Of a DNA stretch of 64,000 nucleotides, positions 25,801 to 35,900 are shown piece after piece. Every line of letters begins with the position of its first letter. The first letter of the stretch is position 1. Origin of the DNA: Ascidia mentula. Lineage: Eukaryota > Chordata > Ascidiacea > Phlebobranchia > Ascidiidae. Below the pieces are notes generated by a model. That model did not search any database. It saw only the letters and a list, made by a program, of their open reading frames with translations, and was not told where the DNA came from. The DNA lies in contig OX387198.1 of assembly GCA_947561715.1 (NCBI GenBank), forward strand, positions 2,108,001 through 2,172,000, in the 5' to 3' direction. The translations under genes and the position numbers were made by a program.

Positions 25801-27760
25801 TTGGTTCCAAAATTCCTTGTGTTTGTATAAAGGTAAAGTCGTTTAGTTCCAGGAAGGAATGTGCTCGGTGTGTACAGAGTGAAGTCTTTGCGCCAACCGT
25901 TAGCTGTGTTTCAAGGTTACATAAATAATTATAATTTTCAAAATTGGCTATAGTACTTCACTAAGGGTAAATGATCATGCACCGGCATATATAAGATCGC
26001 CCCACTACGCAGGTCCTTACTTGGCAATAAACATCTATCATGTTGAGAACGTAAGGTTTACAGCCCCCGCAGTCCAGGCATTGCAGCCTAGCTGAATCAG
26101 ACCAGATTTTCCCCCGACAAGTCTCAGCAAGGTCTGAAATTCATGCTCACATTGTGAAAAAGTGGTCGATCCAGCTAAGCTGTAATGCATTGACTGTCAA
26201 ATGGTATAAATTAAAATTTTGCTGAACATGGCTGAAATGGGCACCGAACATGGAAATAAACTGAATACTCACCAGAAATACAATCGGATTTTACCCGTAT
26301 TAACCATTTTAATCTTTGGTTTGTGGTACAAAAGTTGACCGCTACCAACTCGCTATCTCCAGCATCTCTGTAAACAATAGTAACTGTGAGTTTTCTTTGA
26401 TTGTTTTGCTTCATTTGGTTTAATTACAAAATGCTGTAATCATGATCGAAAAAATTGGTTTGTTTTTTACGACAAGAAATTGTCTGTGTTCCAAACTTAC
26501 TTAACACCGCTAAGATGAAAGTAGAACGGTTTGTTGTTGTACAACACAGGAGTCCATCCAGAAGGTGTTTGTAACTTCATTGCAGAATATTGGAAAAATT
26601 TATTCTTTTCGTACATCCACACAGTAATTAACCCTACATAAGAAAAAGGCACATGTTTTATTGTACTGGTGTCCTCACTGTATCAACATATGTGCGACAT
26701 TTGTTTCATTTATTTCCCCGCGTTTTGAGTGTTTACGTTATTTTAATCTTGTCATTTGTGGGGCTAAGGGGGTTAAGATTTGTAAGTGTGTTTTTTTCAT
26801 ATATCCAAAATATGGCTTTAGTTTTTATAATATAATTATTTGCCATCAAGCTCGTCTTCTCACATCATTCTGCTTCGTGTAGTGATGCTTTAAAAAACAA
26901 CTTTACTAAATCCACAAAAAAAATCAGTTTGGCTACTGTTTGAAAAAAAGAACATAACGCGGCAGGACAAGCGTTTCGAATACAACATCATAGCACCATA
27001 TGATTATCAATAGGGTTGTGAACATCAAGAGAAGGAGCTATTGTGTAAGTAACAATGTAAATATACTAATTCTTGGAAAATTATTGAAAAATGCAACTAG
27101 TTCCTTCAATTTATTGCCGATGTAAACCATGCAAACTGGGGTTTTTCACATTTCACAAAAGGACATATGACAAATTACTGCATTAGGGCATGAAGCCGAC
27201 TTGAAATCAATTTTAAGATTTGTGAATTTCATTGAAAAAATCGTACAACATTTTGTCCAAACAACTGTGGTTGGATAAAACAATTTCATGAAAAAACTTC
27301 AAAAAATGTCGAAGGAAAAGCTTTTCGAATATAATCATTGCATACACTTCATACCTTCAGCGTAAAGTTGTTTCGCGGAAGCAAGAAGTTGGTTGTAACT
27401 ATTCTGGTCGGTCACATGAGCCAGTTGTGAGCCTCTGTCTCTACAAGATTGCTCGGCTCCAACTGCTGACGTTACTTCTTGTGATAGGAAGAAAATCTTC
27501 CCTTTTGCTCCAACATATTGCGGTCTGCAAACTGAATAAAAACGCACAAGTTTTGCAACAGGCCATGATAACTTCTATGTTTTGGAAAATTAACACTTTG
27601 GTACGTCGCTCAGAAAAGCAGTAAAACTTAAAAAAAACATAATACATTCTTTTCAAATACATGTATATTACATAAAGGAACACTTGAATTTTGTCAGTTT
27701 ACCTTGTCCATAAACGATTGACAGTGACGAAATTGACAAAATAAAAACTAAATGAAACAT
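13817..27760 (-). CDS. Lectin-like receptor tyrosine phosphatase, PTPR-A
   Basis: Thirty coding exons, 1107 aa, all phases consistent. From the start: 27703-27760, 27355-27531, 26501-26633, 26273-26367, 25736-25903, 25282-25428, 24638-24741, 24419-24517, 23953-24144, 23556-23663, 23320-23395, 22932-23031, 22748-22794, 22338-22393, 21972-22053, 21440-21546, 19293-19389, 18748-18815, 18427-18561, 18003-18131, 17606-17742, 17123-17258, 16818-16918, 16135-16223, 15782-15852, 15383-15499, 15087-15227, 14654-14805, 14446-14581, 13817-13882. Residues 1-19 are a signal peptide. Residues about 20-154 resemble a C-type lectin-like domain ([18 protein letters not shown]; no EPN or WND calcium motif seen). 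Cys-containing and FN3-like modules follow to about 452, then a membrane span near 461-480 and a Gln-rich juxtamembrane part. D1 has KNRYKD, WPD with Asp741, and [10 protein letters not shown] with Cys771, so it should be catalytic. D2 has [10 protein letters not shown] (Cys1040) but no WPD. Confidence 0.93.
16279..16626. mobile_element. hAT-type MITE with 8-bp target duplication
   Basis: A 348-bp element in the PTPR-A intron between exons 23 and 24. Its ends are imperfect inverted repeats, CAGTGATTTTCAACC at the left and GGTTGAAAAATACTG at the right. It is flanked by perfect 8-bp direct repeats, AATTAGGC at 16271-16278 and 16627-16634. The CAGTG terminus and 8-bp duplication are the hallmarks of hAT transposons. 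Inside, the motif GTGTTCCG recurs in both orientations. It has no transposase frame, so it is non-autonomous. The matching intron of PTPR-B (31945-32338) lacks it. Confidence 0.88.
19006..19142. mobile_element. Harbinger-type MITE, long GC-rich inverted repeats
   Basis: In the PTPR-A intron between exons 17 and 18. The left arm (about 19006-19055) and right arm (about 19092-19142) are near-perfect reverse complements of about 50 bp, starting GGTCGGGTCCACACTCACGC. Only about 36 bp separate them. The element is flanked by TTA on both sides, a 3-bp target duplication typical of PIF/Harbinger elements. It stands out by its high GC content. Open frames read through it on both strands are palindrome artefacts. 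Confidence 0.8.
20022..21215 (+). CDS. Intelectin-like secreted lectin, nested in PTPR-A
   Basis: Four exons: 20022-20076, 20192-20544, 20702-20931 and 20985-21215. Exon 1 encodes a signal peptide ([18 protein letters not shown]). Exon 2 has the fibrinogen-like start of intelectins, with [28 protein letters not shown] and [11 protein letters not shown]. Exon 3 begins with [20 protein letters not shown], and its second half, read in another frame, gives [17 protein letters not shown]. Exon 4 ends with [15 protein letters not shown] and the family's terminal LLFYR. Intelectins are calcium-dependent secreted lectins that bind microbial glycans. Exon 3 is 230 bases, whereas the flanking phases need a multiple of three; the frame changes near 20760-20772. 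This is either an allele or assembly error or a young loss of function. The gene lies antisense within the PTPR-A intron between exons 16 and 17. Confidence 0.9.
21376..21381 (+). terminator. Intelectin polyadenylation signal
   Basis: AATAAA (with an overlapping second copy) 161 bases after the intelectin stop. It is only about 60 bases from a PTPR-A exon on the other strand, so the two transcripts sit very close. Confidence 0.65.
23745..23860 (+). mobile_element. tRNA-derived SINE, copy A (PTPR-A intron 9)
   Basis: Contains an A-box-like start (GCAACATCGGTCAAGCGACC), a middle with AAAACCTGATCGGGATT and GTGGCC, and a B-box-like GGTTCAAATCCC. The order and spacing match three other copies in this window. 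The A-box form resembles tRNAs with long variable arms (Leu/Ser), which is an inference. It lies in the same intron as the copy at 37119-37210. Confidence 0.7.
25611..25670. repeat. CTGCAG/GACCT-family repeat, copy 2
   Basis: In a PTPR-A intron. Shows GAGAGCTGCAGACATGGTAC, then CACTGTTTTAACCTGTTAGG and TCTCATC: the core shared with 30978-31055 and 54303-54490. Confidence 0.6.
26074..26191. repeat. Foldback element shared by both PTPR paralogues (copy A)
   Basis: Inverted arms begin CCAGGCATTGCAGCC and end with its degraded complement near TAATGCATTGA, with GATCCAGCT and GAAAAAGTGG inside. It is in the intron between PTPR-A exons 4 and 5. A better-preserved copy sits in the same intron of PTPR-B at 39485-39601. 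Next to it lies a shared block GATCGCC...GGCGATC that also occurs reversed near 53529-53566. Confidence 0.7.
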
Positions 27761-28316
27761 TTTCAAGTTTTCAACATAGACACAGTGTTAAAAAATCATG
27801 AATGTTTGATTCCATCTGCGCCCTACACCATCCGCTGCTCACAAAAAATAAAAGACATATAAATAAGACCAAGGTTTTGTATTGACTCAATGCTGTAAAA
27901 TATGCTGAATCGTTTATTGATACAATGCATTTTAGTGACAAGATTGCAGACTATAATTTAAGTGGCTGCTATAATGTTACATATTAAAGCAACAGAGAAA
28001 TTCTGAAAATCCTTATCCAACACTTTTTGTTCAACTTGATATTTTGTTGTTTTGCGATCCTTTAAATTGTACGTGTTGCTCAAGCAGGAATAATTAAATC
28101 AACGTTGCCTGCAGTATAGCAGATCCCAGTGTTTCCATGTTAAAAACAATTTGACAAAGCTAAACATCAACGAATTTCTAGAATCATAAATTCCACACAT
28201 CAATTAAACAAAACAAAGCAGCAATTTTTTCGGTTGTATCTCGCTCGTAGCTGATGGAATAACCACGCGCCAATATGTTAATGAATGCCGTACGTCATTT
28301 AATGTACATCGAGCGT

Positions 28317-28330
28317 GCACGTGACGTCAC
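28317..28330. promoter_or_regulatory. E-box/CRE composite upstream of PTPR-A
   Basis: GCACGTGACGTCAC joins a CACGTG E-box and a TGACGTCA CRE. It lies about 560 bases upstream of the PTPR-A start codon in the less AT-rich part of the spacer. TGACGTCA occurs many times in this window, so binding is only a possibility. Confidence 0.25.
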
Positions 28331-28901
28331 TAGACAACCGGTTCGTGTCTCAGTGAATATCCTGTCTCTAACACAGCTGGGCTTATGTAATAAATCAACA
28401 TTAGGCCTTTGTCGTTTGATTAACTATTGTCTTTCACGATTGCCTAGTGCATTTCCGCTTTAGTGCGTTGATATCCCAAGGATCAAAAATATATTTTCCT
28501 TTACTGGTTAATATTTTTAGGTTTCATGTAAAGAGCAATTTGACACTGAAGCTCTGATGACTTCCTATGAATAAACCTACTGGTTACAACAAAATTTGAT
28601 TTAGTTTGGCGAAATCCTTTAGGCTGCATGAAACATTTCACTTGCATTAACCAACATTGCGTACACTAAGGAAAAGTGAACCGTAAAGTTTGTTCGATGA
28701 ATTATTTTTAGGTTTCTAACTTCACTTACTCGAAAATATACTTTTAACTAAATAAACACTTCATTTTCAACACGTCTTCAGACAATTCAACGACAACGCA
28801 ACCGTGACTTGCAACAAACGAACAACCTATCTATTCCTCCACTATCAACCGCGCGACGTTTGTCGGAAGTCATCGCTTCGTTTCTGCTTCGCGACGCTTT
28901 C

Positions 28902-29035
28902 GCGCAATCATCAAAACTCGTGCAATTACTCCAATCACGACGTCTCCCTGCACGCCCAACTCCCCTCGAGCAACCAATTGTTCCATCACACACAATGTAT
29001 TGTGACGTCATGTTAAAAATTCGGTTTCGGGTTTC
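28902..29035. promoter_or_regulatory. Upstream block conserved with PTPR-B, copy A
   Basis: About 1.1 kb upstream of the PTPR-A start. It shares GCGCAATCA, CTCGTGC, TTACTC, CCCCT, AATTGTT and ATTGTGACGTCAT, in order, with 42184-42315, which is at a similar distance from the PTPR-B start. The two copies have diverged elsewhere. A duplicated promoter or enhancer segment is the simplest reading. Confidence 0.4.
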
Positions 29036-29921
29036 TGGTTCCGTGGGACGGAAAGAGCTCAAATGTTTTTAGATTTGAAATTTATGTGATGAAAATTAGC
29101 ATGCTCTTGTGTGAAAATAAATAACTCTGTTGCGCCACTGAACTTAAGTGCACGGTTGTTACGTCATAGAGTATGACTATTTCCGTGTGGACTAACAGCT
29201 ATTTACCGAAGATCATTCTTGCTTGGCTTTTTCGTGGAATTATTCAGAATGCGGAAATAATTTTAACCGGTTTGTTTTGTGAACTCTCGCTCTGCTTAAG
29301 AGGAATCTAAAATATGATTTAGGTTGGTTTTCGAAAGTTTTAAGTTTTCTTTTTGACAGCTTTCATCAGACAAAGTTTTTATCCGTATTCATGATGTTTT
29401 AGCGGCAATCGTTCGGTTCTGATTTCATCGAATGCCAATTTCTTATATTTTTGCATTAACCTTTTACACGAACAAGAGAACAACTGTTACATCATTTATT
29501 GGATGAAAAAATACAAAAACCAACATATGGCCACAAAACGATGACATGAAAGAAAGAAAAAAGAATTAAATAAAATTCTACATAGATCAGGGAAAATTGG
29601 ACGATGCGAAACTATGAATTATAATATCGTGCATAGATAGGAAAATTTACATAAAATTGAGATCCACAAACTAAAGTATGGAAAGTCTTTCAAAGTAATC
29701 TCAATGAGGCATTGGAAAAACCCATGAGCGGTCGATACTTCTACCATAATTTTAATCTTGTTCTAAATATTTCCACAATATTTATAGCGTAACTGTAATT
29801 TCATAGACACATTATAACAAACAAGGTTTAACGACCTGTCAAAGCAAATGCAAAGCAATGTCTTTTAACCGTATATATATTTGTTGATAAGCATGATTGT
29901 GCATTTAAATTGATACTTTCA

Positions 29922-32900
29922 TCAGGGTTTATCGGACGAGCTGACGTGGTAGGTTGATGCAAAGAGTGACATCACGTCGTACAAATACTCGTACATTTCC
30001 TTCAAGAGAAAACATTAGAGCAAGGTCTTTTCATCGTATCGAAGCCAATTACAATTAATTATAATTGGAAAATTTCCTTTCTGATTTTGTTTTGCTTTAA
30101 CCAATATTTAAAAGAGTGATGTTAAAAACACACGGGAATATAGATTTATATTCAAACTGTTGTCTATACTTTCAAAGTAGTGTTACGTAATACACAAAAG
30201 GACACCAAATGCATGCCTGTGTAACCACTCACAGTGGTTGAAGCAAAATAATCAGTATATATATATATATTTTGGTCTGAACAAAATGAAAGCCAAATTA
30301 ATTTATTTTTACCCTTCCAGTCGCCATATTCGGATTAATACTCCTCAGGTCCTCCACAGCCCGAAATATATCGATGCGTTGCTGGGATTTAAGACGATCG
30401 ATGCAGTTCATGAGCGCAATAAACATCCCCGATCGTTTACAACCATCTCTGCGAACATAAGATTAAAAAGAAGCGTTGTTTAAAAGAAGTCCAAACAAGA
30501 CTTGAATAATCAATTGGAAAAAGGTGTTCCGATTAAGTAAAGTCTGCTTTAGGTTATGTCAAAATGCGGGGAATCTTCAAGAAATCTTATTTGCATAAAA
30601 TAATTTGCTATCTTTAAAAACTTTACTGCGTCTCCCTATGTTTTTCATACACATATCGGCGTAACTATAATAACGCTTCAAAATCAACAAATCCACGGGT
30701 TTATTTGCCTCCATGAAACTTCAACATCCATGTTACATACCTGCAGTGGACGAGGACTTTCGAACTAGTCATATTTCCCTCTCTCAGAAACAGGTCGATG
30801 ACGTCAATTGCGCCAAGGAGAGTGGTAGGTTGTGGTGGATTGTGGTCTTCTTTCCACTTTAGGCTGCATATGTGCGTCACCACCACAGACTCCTACACAA
30901 ACAAGTTATCACAAATTTTGAAAATATGTCAAATAAATTTGTTTGAATACATGCGAAAAAGAGCTATAATATTTATTGAGAGCTGCAGACAGGGTGTACA
31001 CACTGTTTTGACCGGCAAGGTCCCATCAGTGCAGCTGTTGACTGCGGCACCGCGTTAAGTTTAACACTAGCAGGCAACGTCAAATTTGTTAAAAGTCTGT
31101 GGTATCAAGCAAACACGTTTCATATAGGCTGCATCTAAATTTGTTTTATAAAAGATAGATATAAGTTAGGAAATGAATTAACCCCAGCAGCCCCTCACCG
31201 AAGTTCCGCTGGCTAGTTGAACGTAAAGCTCCTGAAGCACAAAACCATCTCTGTGATACATCGCCATGACGTCAATACTGACGTCACCGAACATGATGCG
31301 ATCGTTGCGGACGAGTGACGAAATTTTGCTTCCGGTTTTCTGATGAGGAAATATTTGGTAAAACCCTGTTCAGTTTATGCGAAAAAGGCAAAATTGTGGA
31401 GCTTGGTGTAACAACAGACAATGCTCTTTGGGATATCACAACACACATATAATTGTATCTGTCAGGTCCATGTGGCACACTGTAATTAGTTTCAATATGG
31501 TTTAACTGCTGCAACCCACCGAATCCTCAAGTTCAAATACAGTCAAAGCGTTGCACTGAATCACCATCGTCCAAAAAACTTCAGGATCAGAATCAGGATT
31601 TTCGCTTGTGATAAAATGACGAGGAAAACTTTCATCCTGAGTAAAACGCGCTTAAGTTTCCAAGTGCATGTAAAAGCCTAAATACCAACACACAGCCCAC
31701 GCTATGACGTGACTGTTTACCCAGAAATTTAAACCTTACCGTGAAGTTAAAAGCCTTCATGGGAACCACGTTGTCATAGGTTGGATGAATCATGGATATC
31801 ACGTTAGTATCTGATAACAAAATAGGATGCAAACAAGCAAGTCCCTAAAGTGGGAATTTCAAATTACCTTCGTTTATTTCGGTTGTGTTGTGTAATTTTT
31901 GCATCAACTCAAGTCTTTCAGTTTCATTCAAAATAATCTTGGACCTGAAAGCACAAAGAACGGCTTTCTTAACAGTAACTGTATGGCCGAGGTTTAAGAA
32001 ATGTTTTCGTAAGCTGCAAACAGTGTACTCTGTTATGTCCTATCAGCTCTTTTGCGCAACTGGTGACAAGCATGGTCTTGCCAGTTAACTATAGCCAGAC
32101 AAACATTTTTTCACTTTACGGAAGTAAACGTCGATCCTTTGGGTTGCAAACTGCAAACCACTAGAGAGGGACCACTGTGATAGGTTGGAACAGTTTGCAC
32201 TGTCTGCAATTCACTGATCATTGTGACCTATTTGCTTCTACACGATCCTTGGACAAACAAATTTCTCGAAATCAGGAAACGTTTTGTCAAGAACGTGTTG
32301 GAAAAGTAGGTCACAAATCTATGAACAAATAAACTTGCCTCTTGCTTGCTGTCATCTCTGTAAATTCTTTCAGTGTTTTGTCGGAGTCCGGGTTGAAATG
32401 ATGTTGGACCAGCAACCGGTGGACGAATATGTATTGATCCTGTATTTCAAACAACTTATATTACCTAGACGATATTTGTTTGTAGCCGCCGTCACACGCC
32501 GAAAGTGTTGGTGCAAAAAAATAGAGAAAATATACATTATCATGAAAGAAACTTCTTTAAAAAAGGAGGTTTTCTGCTTGGTTTATAAATGCTCGACCTT
32601 CTGTACTTTTCCACAACAAATTTGCATACTTTATCCCATAAATTACTAAGGTGTGTATATTCGTTTACCACATTCTGTATCATTTCCGTTCTGTTCTCTC
32701 TCATTTTCATTGTGGCTCTCATCACATTCACTTGACCAGTAGCTGATAATTCGTCGATAAGAACATCAAATGCTATGTACGTTCCAGTACGACCAGAACC
32801 AGTACTGTGAAGAATGAAAAAAGCAACTCACAATACAATATCTATAAGTTTAATCAAATCAATAGCAAGATTTGTAGTTGGACGAGCATTTGTAACCACA

Positions 32901-35900
32901 CATTGGTACGTATTTGAAGCATCCTGACAACACACAGAGAATTGCTGGTGCCATCATCATAAGTGGTAACAGCAGTTTATTTACCTGAAATTCCTTCTTA
33001 TTAATAACATGGAAACAAGCAACCGGTTTATTTGTAAATGTATTATATCAATGACGTTACAAAAAGTTGGCATCAAAAAAACAAGTCGCCCAAAGCATTA
33101 CTGTATACGTTAGTCTCAATACCTGCAATGAACAACTATTGGAACCTCAGTGTGAAGTTTCTCCACCATCTGACGTAGGTATGATATTGTTGACGTAACA
33201 ATCGGAATATCGCGATCCGACCACGACGGGTATTCAAGGTGATGGATCTGATGCTGAGTCTGGGGATATTTTTGTGGCAATATTAGGGGAGCACTGGTGA
33301 GTAGTGCATGCAGTATGTGTGTTTAACCATTCTTAGCAATGCTTATTGTTAACGATATATAAACGAAGTGACAATCGTATATGTGTGCAAAAGAGCCAAA
33401 ATAGCCAATGGGAACTGCACTGAGGAGACCCCACAGGTCGAAATATTATGAAGATCCTGTCTGCAGTTTTCGTATCAATTAAGTTAAAACTGGCAAGGTG
33501 GGAACACTATGGCCAAGCAAATCTCAACCAATAGTGCCGTCAGACCCCGTGCAGCTTACACAATTCATATTATTGGCTCCACTTTGCTTATCATATAATA
33601 AAATAGTTTTTCGAAAAATAGAAGATATTCTTACAATTCCATCGGATATGATCAAAACCCTTCTAACAATTCCTCCAACTCCAACTTCATCCCAACATTC
33701 CACGTCAAACTTCCCAAACGTTAAGATCTGACCTTTGTCAGGCCAGTACTTGGCGCACCTAGACTGAAATGTGAAGTAGTATTTATGTGACGATGTCATT
33801 TTTGTATGAATTTCTGTAAAAAAACAAGTAGCAACGATACCCGATCCAGCACAACAGAACAATTTTGCAATAAACAATGTGAGGATGGCTGAGCAAATTC
33901 AAACTCGTAATTTCAAAACAAAATCAAATAAAACCTTTCCAGACTCGATGAGGTTGGTAAGCATGACAACCACTGTTGTCTGATTCTCCCAAATCATCCT
34001 CCAAAAATCTTCCACCATTTCAGGCTTTGGTCCTTGGGATGCAATAAACTTTCTAGGGTTGCGGTAACCCTGAAAAAACGTAAACATATCAGAAAATTGT
34101 GTCAGGCGACTTCTTTATACTTTTAAATCTAGAATTAAACGACCTAAAAGTTTTGTATCACAAATATAACTCCTGTGAAAGTATTGCGAAAATCATAGTA
34201 ACTACAGAATATAAAAAACACCAATGAAGCACTGCCGAATCATTTATTTTATTGTAAAAATGGAAAGACAATTATTGTTAATTATTATTGTTTCACCACC
34301 TGAATGTAAGACGCATTGATGTAATCACTTCTTTCTCCGCCGCTTAAAACAACGCGCGAGTCATCATCTAAAATCATATATATCTTTATAATTAGGCGAA
34401 TCGCAGTGCTTAATCGCTTGCAAACAGATTGTAGCAGGCTTTCCATCCTCAAATTGATATAAATGAGTAACTGAAATTCTGAGCATTTTATACTAAAATA
34501 GTCGGTCTTGTCTACCTATACGCTGTGTACGAAATGACCACTTACATGGATAAATATTCTTGAACTTGTTCTTTTGTATGTTGTGGGGCAACTCCGCCAC
34601 CTTGTGTGATTTTCTGCTTTCTTCACTTCTCCGGCAAATTTCCTGTTAAGCGGAGTAAAACAAAAATACAACAAAACGTAAACAAAAAGCAAATAAGAAA
34701 ATTATGACCAAATGGTTGGAAGAATGAGGATAAGAAACGAAAGCAGACGACTTACGAACAATCGGTAAGTAGATATGCTGAGATATTGAAGCGGTAAATG
34801 GGGTCAAATATCTTTTTATAAGGTGGGACCTTACTCCAGGGATTGAATTAACCACCCCCTTGAAACCCCATATACGGATTTACTTTAGTTACCTTTTTTC
34901 CCCACATTCGAATCTGTTTAAAGTGGAACACCGCTTACCGAGTATTGAGTTTTGAAGTTGACAAAGTTTTCCGTTGCATTCTCACAAAAATATTTTAGAA
35001 GATCGTTCCCTTTTATGACGAAATTATCGAACTTGCTTGGGGTTGCTAAGAAACAAAAAAAAAACACATGCACTTATCAGTGGACAACGAATATTACGAC
35101 TCTATATTACAATAATGTCGGTCGAACAGTTTCAACGAATTGTAAGTTTGCGACTACCGCAACGCTGGTTGGAAATATGTCGTATTTCTGATCGCAGCGT
35201 TTTTCTTTGCAAGCACGTTTGGCTTGCGGCCACAAAGGTTTCAGCGCTGCATGTTTTTCACGTTAGGCCAACACGGAAGAAACGAAACAGATCTGATCAG
35301 CCTCACACTTCCTTGTATTTCAACATCAACTTTGTCAACGCATTTTGAAGAATATTACACGTTCTTTTTCAACGACAACACTGAGTCCAGCTTTTGCATA
35401 AATGCCTAACTTTCTAAGCAAACTTTGGTAAAAAAGCAATGCTGTGCCACACCAACTACAATCCCTCGTATGTACCGTCGCATAATAAGGCATCAGGATC
35501 GCCATATTGCGAAAGCCCTTACCTGGTTATATTTCTTCGAATAACATAACATATATATCGCTTATTACAAGGAAGAATCATGTTGTCACAGAAAACCACT
35601 TACGTTGGTTGGGTTCAGTGTAGACGTGTTCTTGTTGATGTTGTGGTTCGATTATGGATGCCATCTCCAATACATTTTCCTTCTAAACAAATGATTGTAT
35701 TGTTGGTCCATGTTAACTACAAAACTAAATTTTACAATACGCCGCGTCAGTCTTGTAACACTCTACTTTACTGTTCTTGGCAGTGTAGTAAAGACTGAAA
35801 GGCTGCATGGTTAACCAAAAAAAAATTACGCACAGCTTTTTGTGGATTCATGAGAGCGTCTTCGGAGGAACGGCTGTTGAACTCTGAAAACACAAGTTGC

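Larger units (their letters stand above)
27761..29921. other. Spacer and 5' flank of PTPR-A
   Basis: Holds the promoter of PTPR-A and the 3' UTR of PTPR-B. It is AT-rich to about 28200, then less so around 28250-28450 and 28780-29060. No supported gene. Open frames at 28787-29072 on both strands coincide with a block also found upstream of PTPR-B and look regulatory rather than coding. Confidence 0.5.

Noticed and set aside
28787-29072. Overlapping open frames on both strands upstream of PTPR-A
   Set aside because: No recognisable protein, no splice signals, and the counterpart upstream of PTPR-B does not keep the frame.
30255-30272. Short (TA)n run
   Set aside because: Simple microsatellite in a PTPR-B intron with no apparent role.
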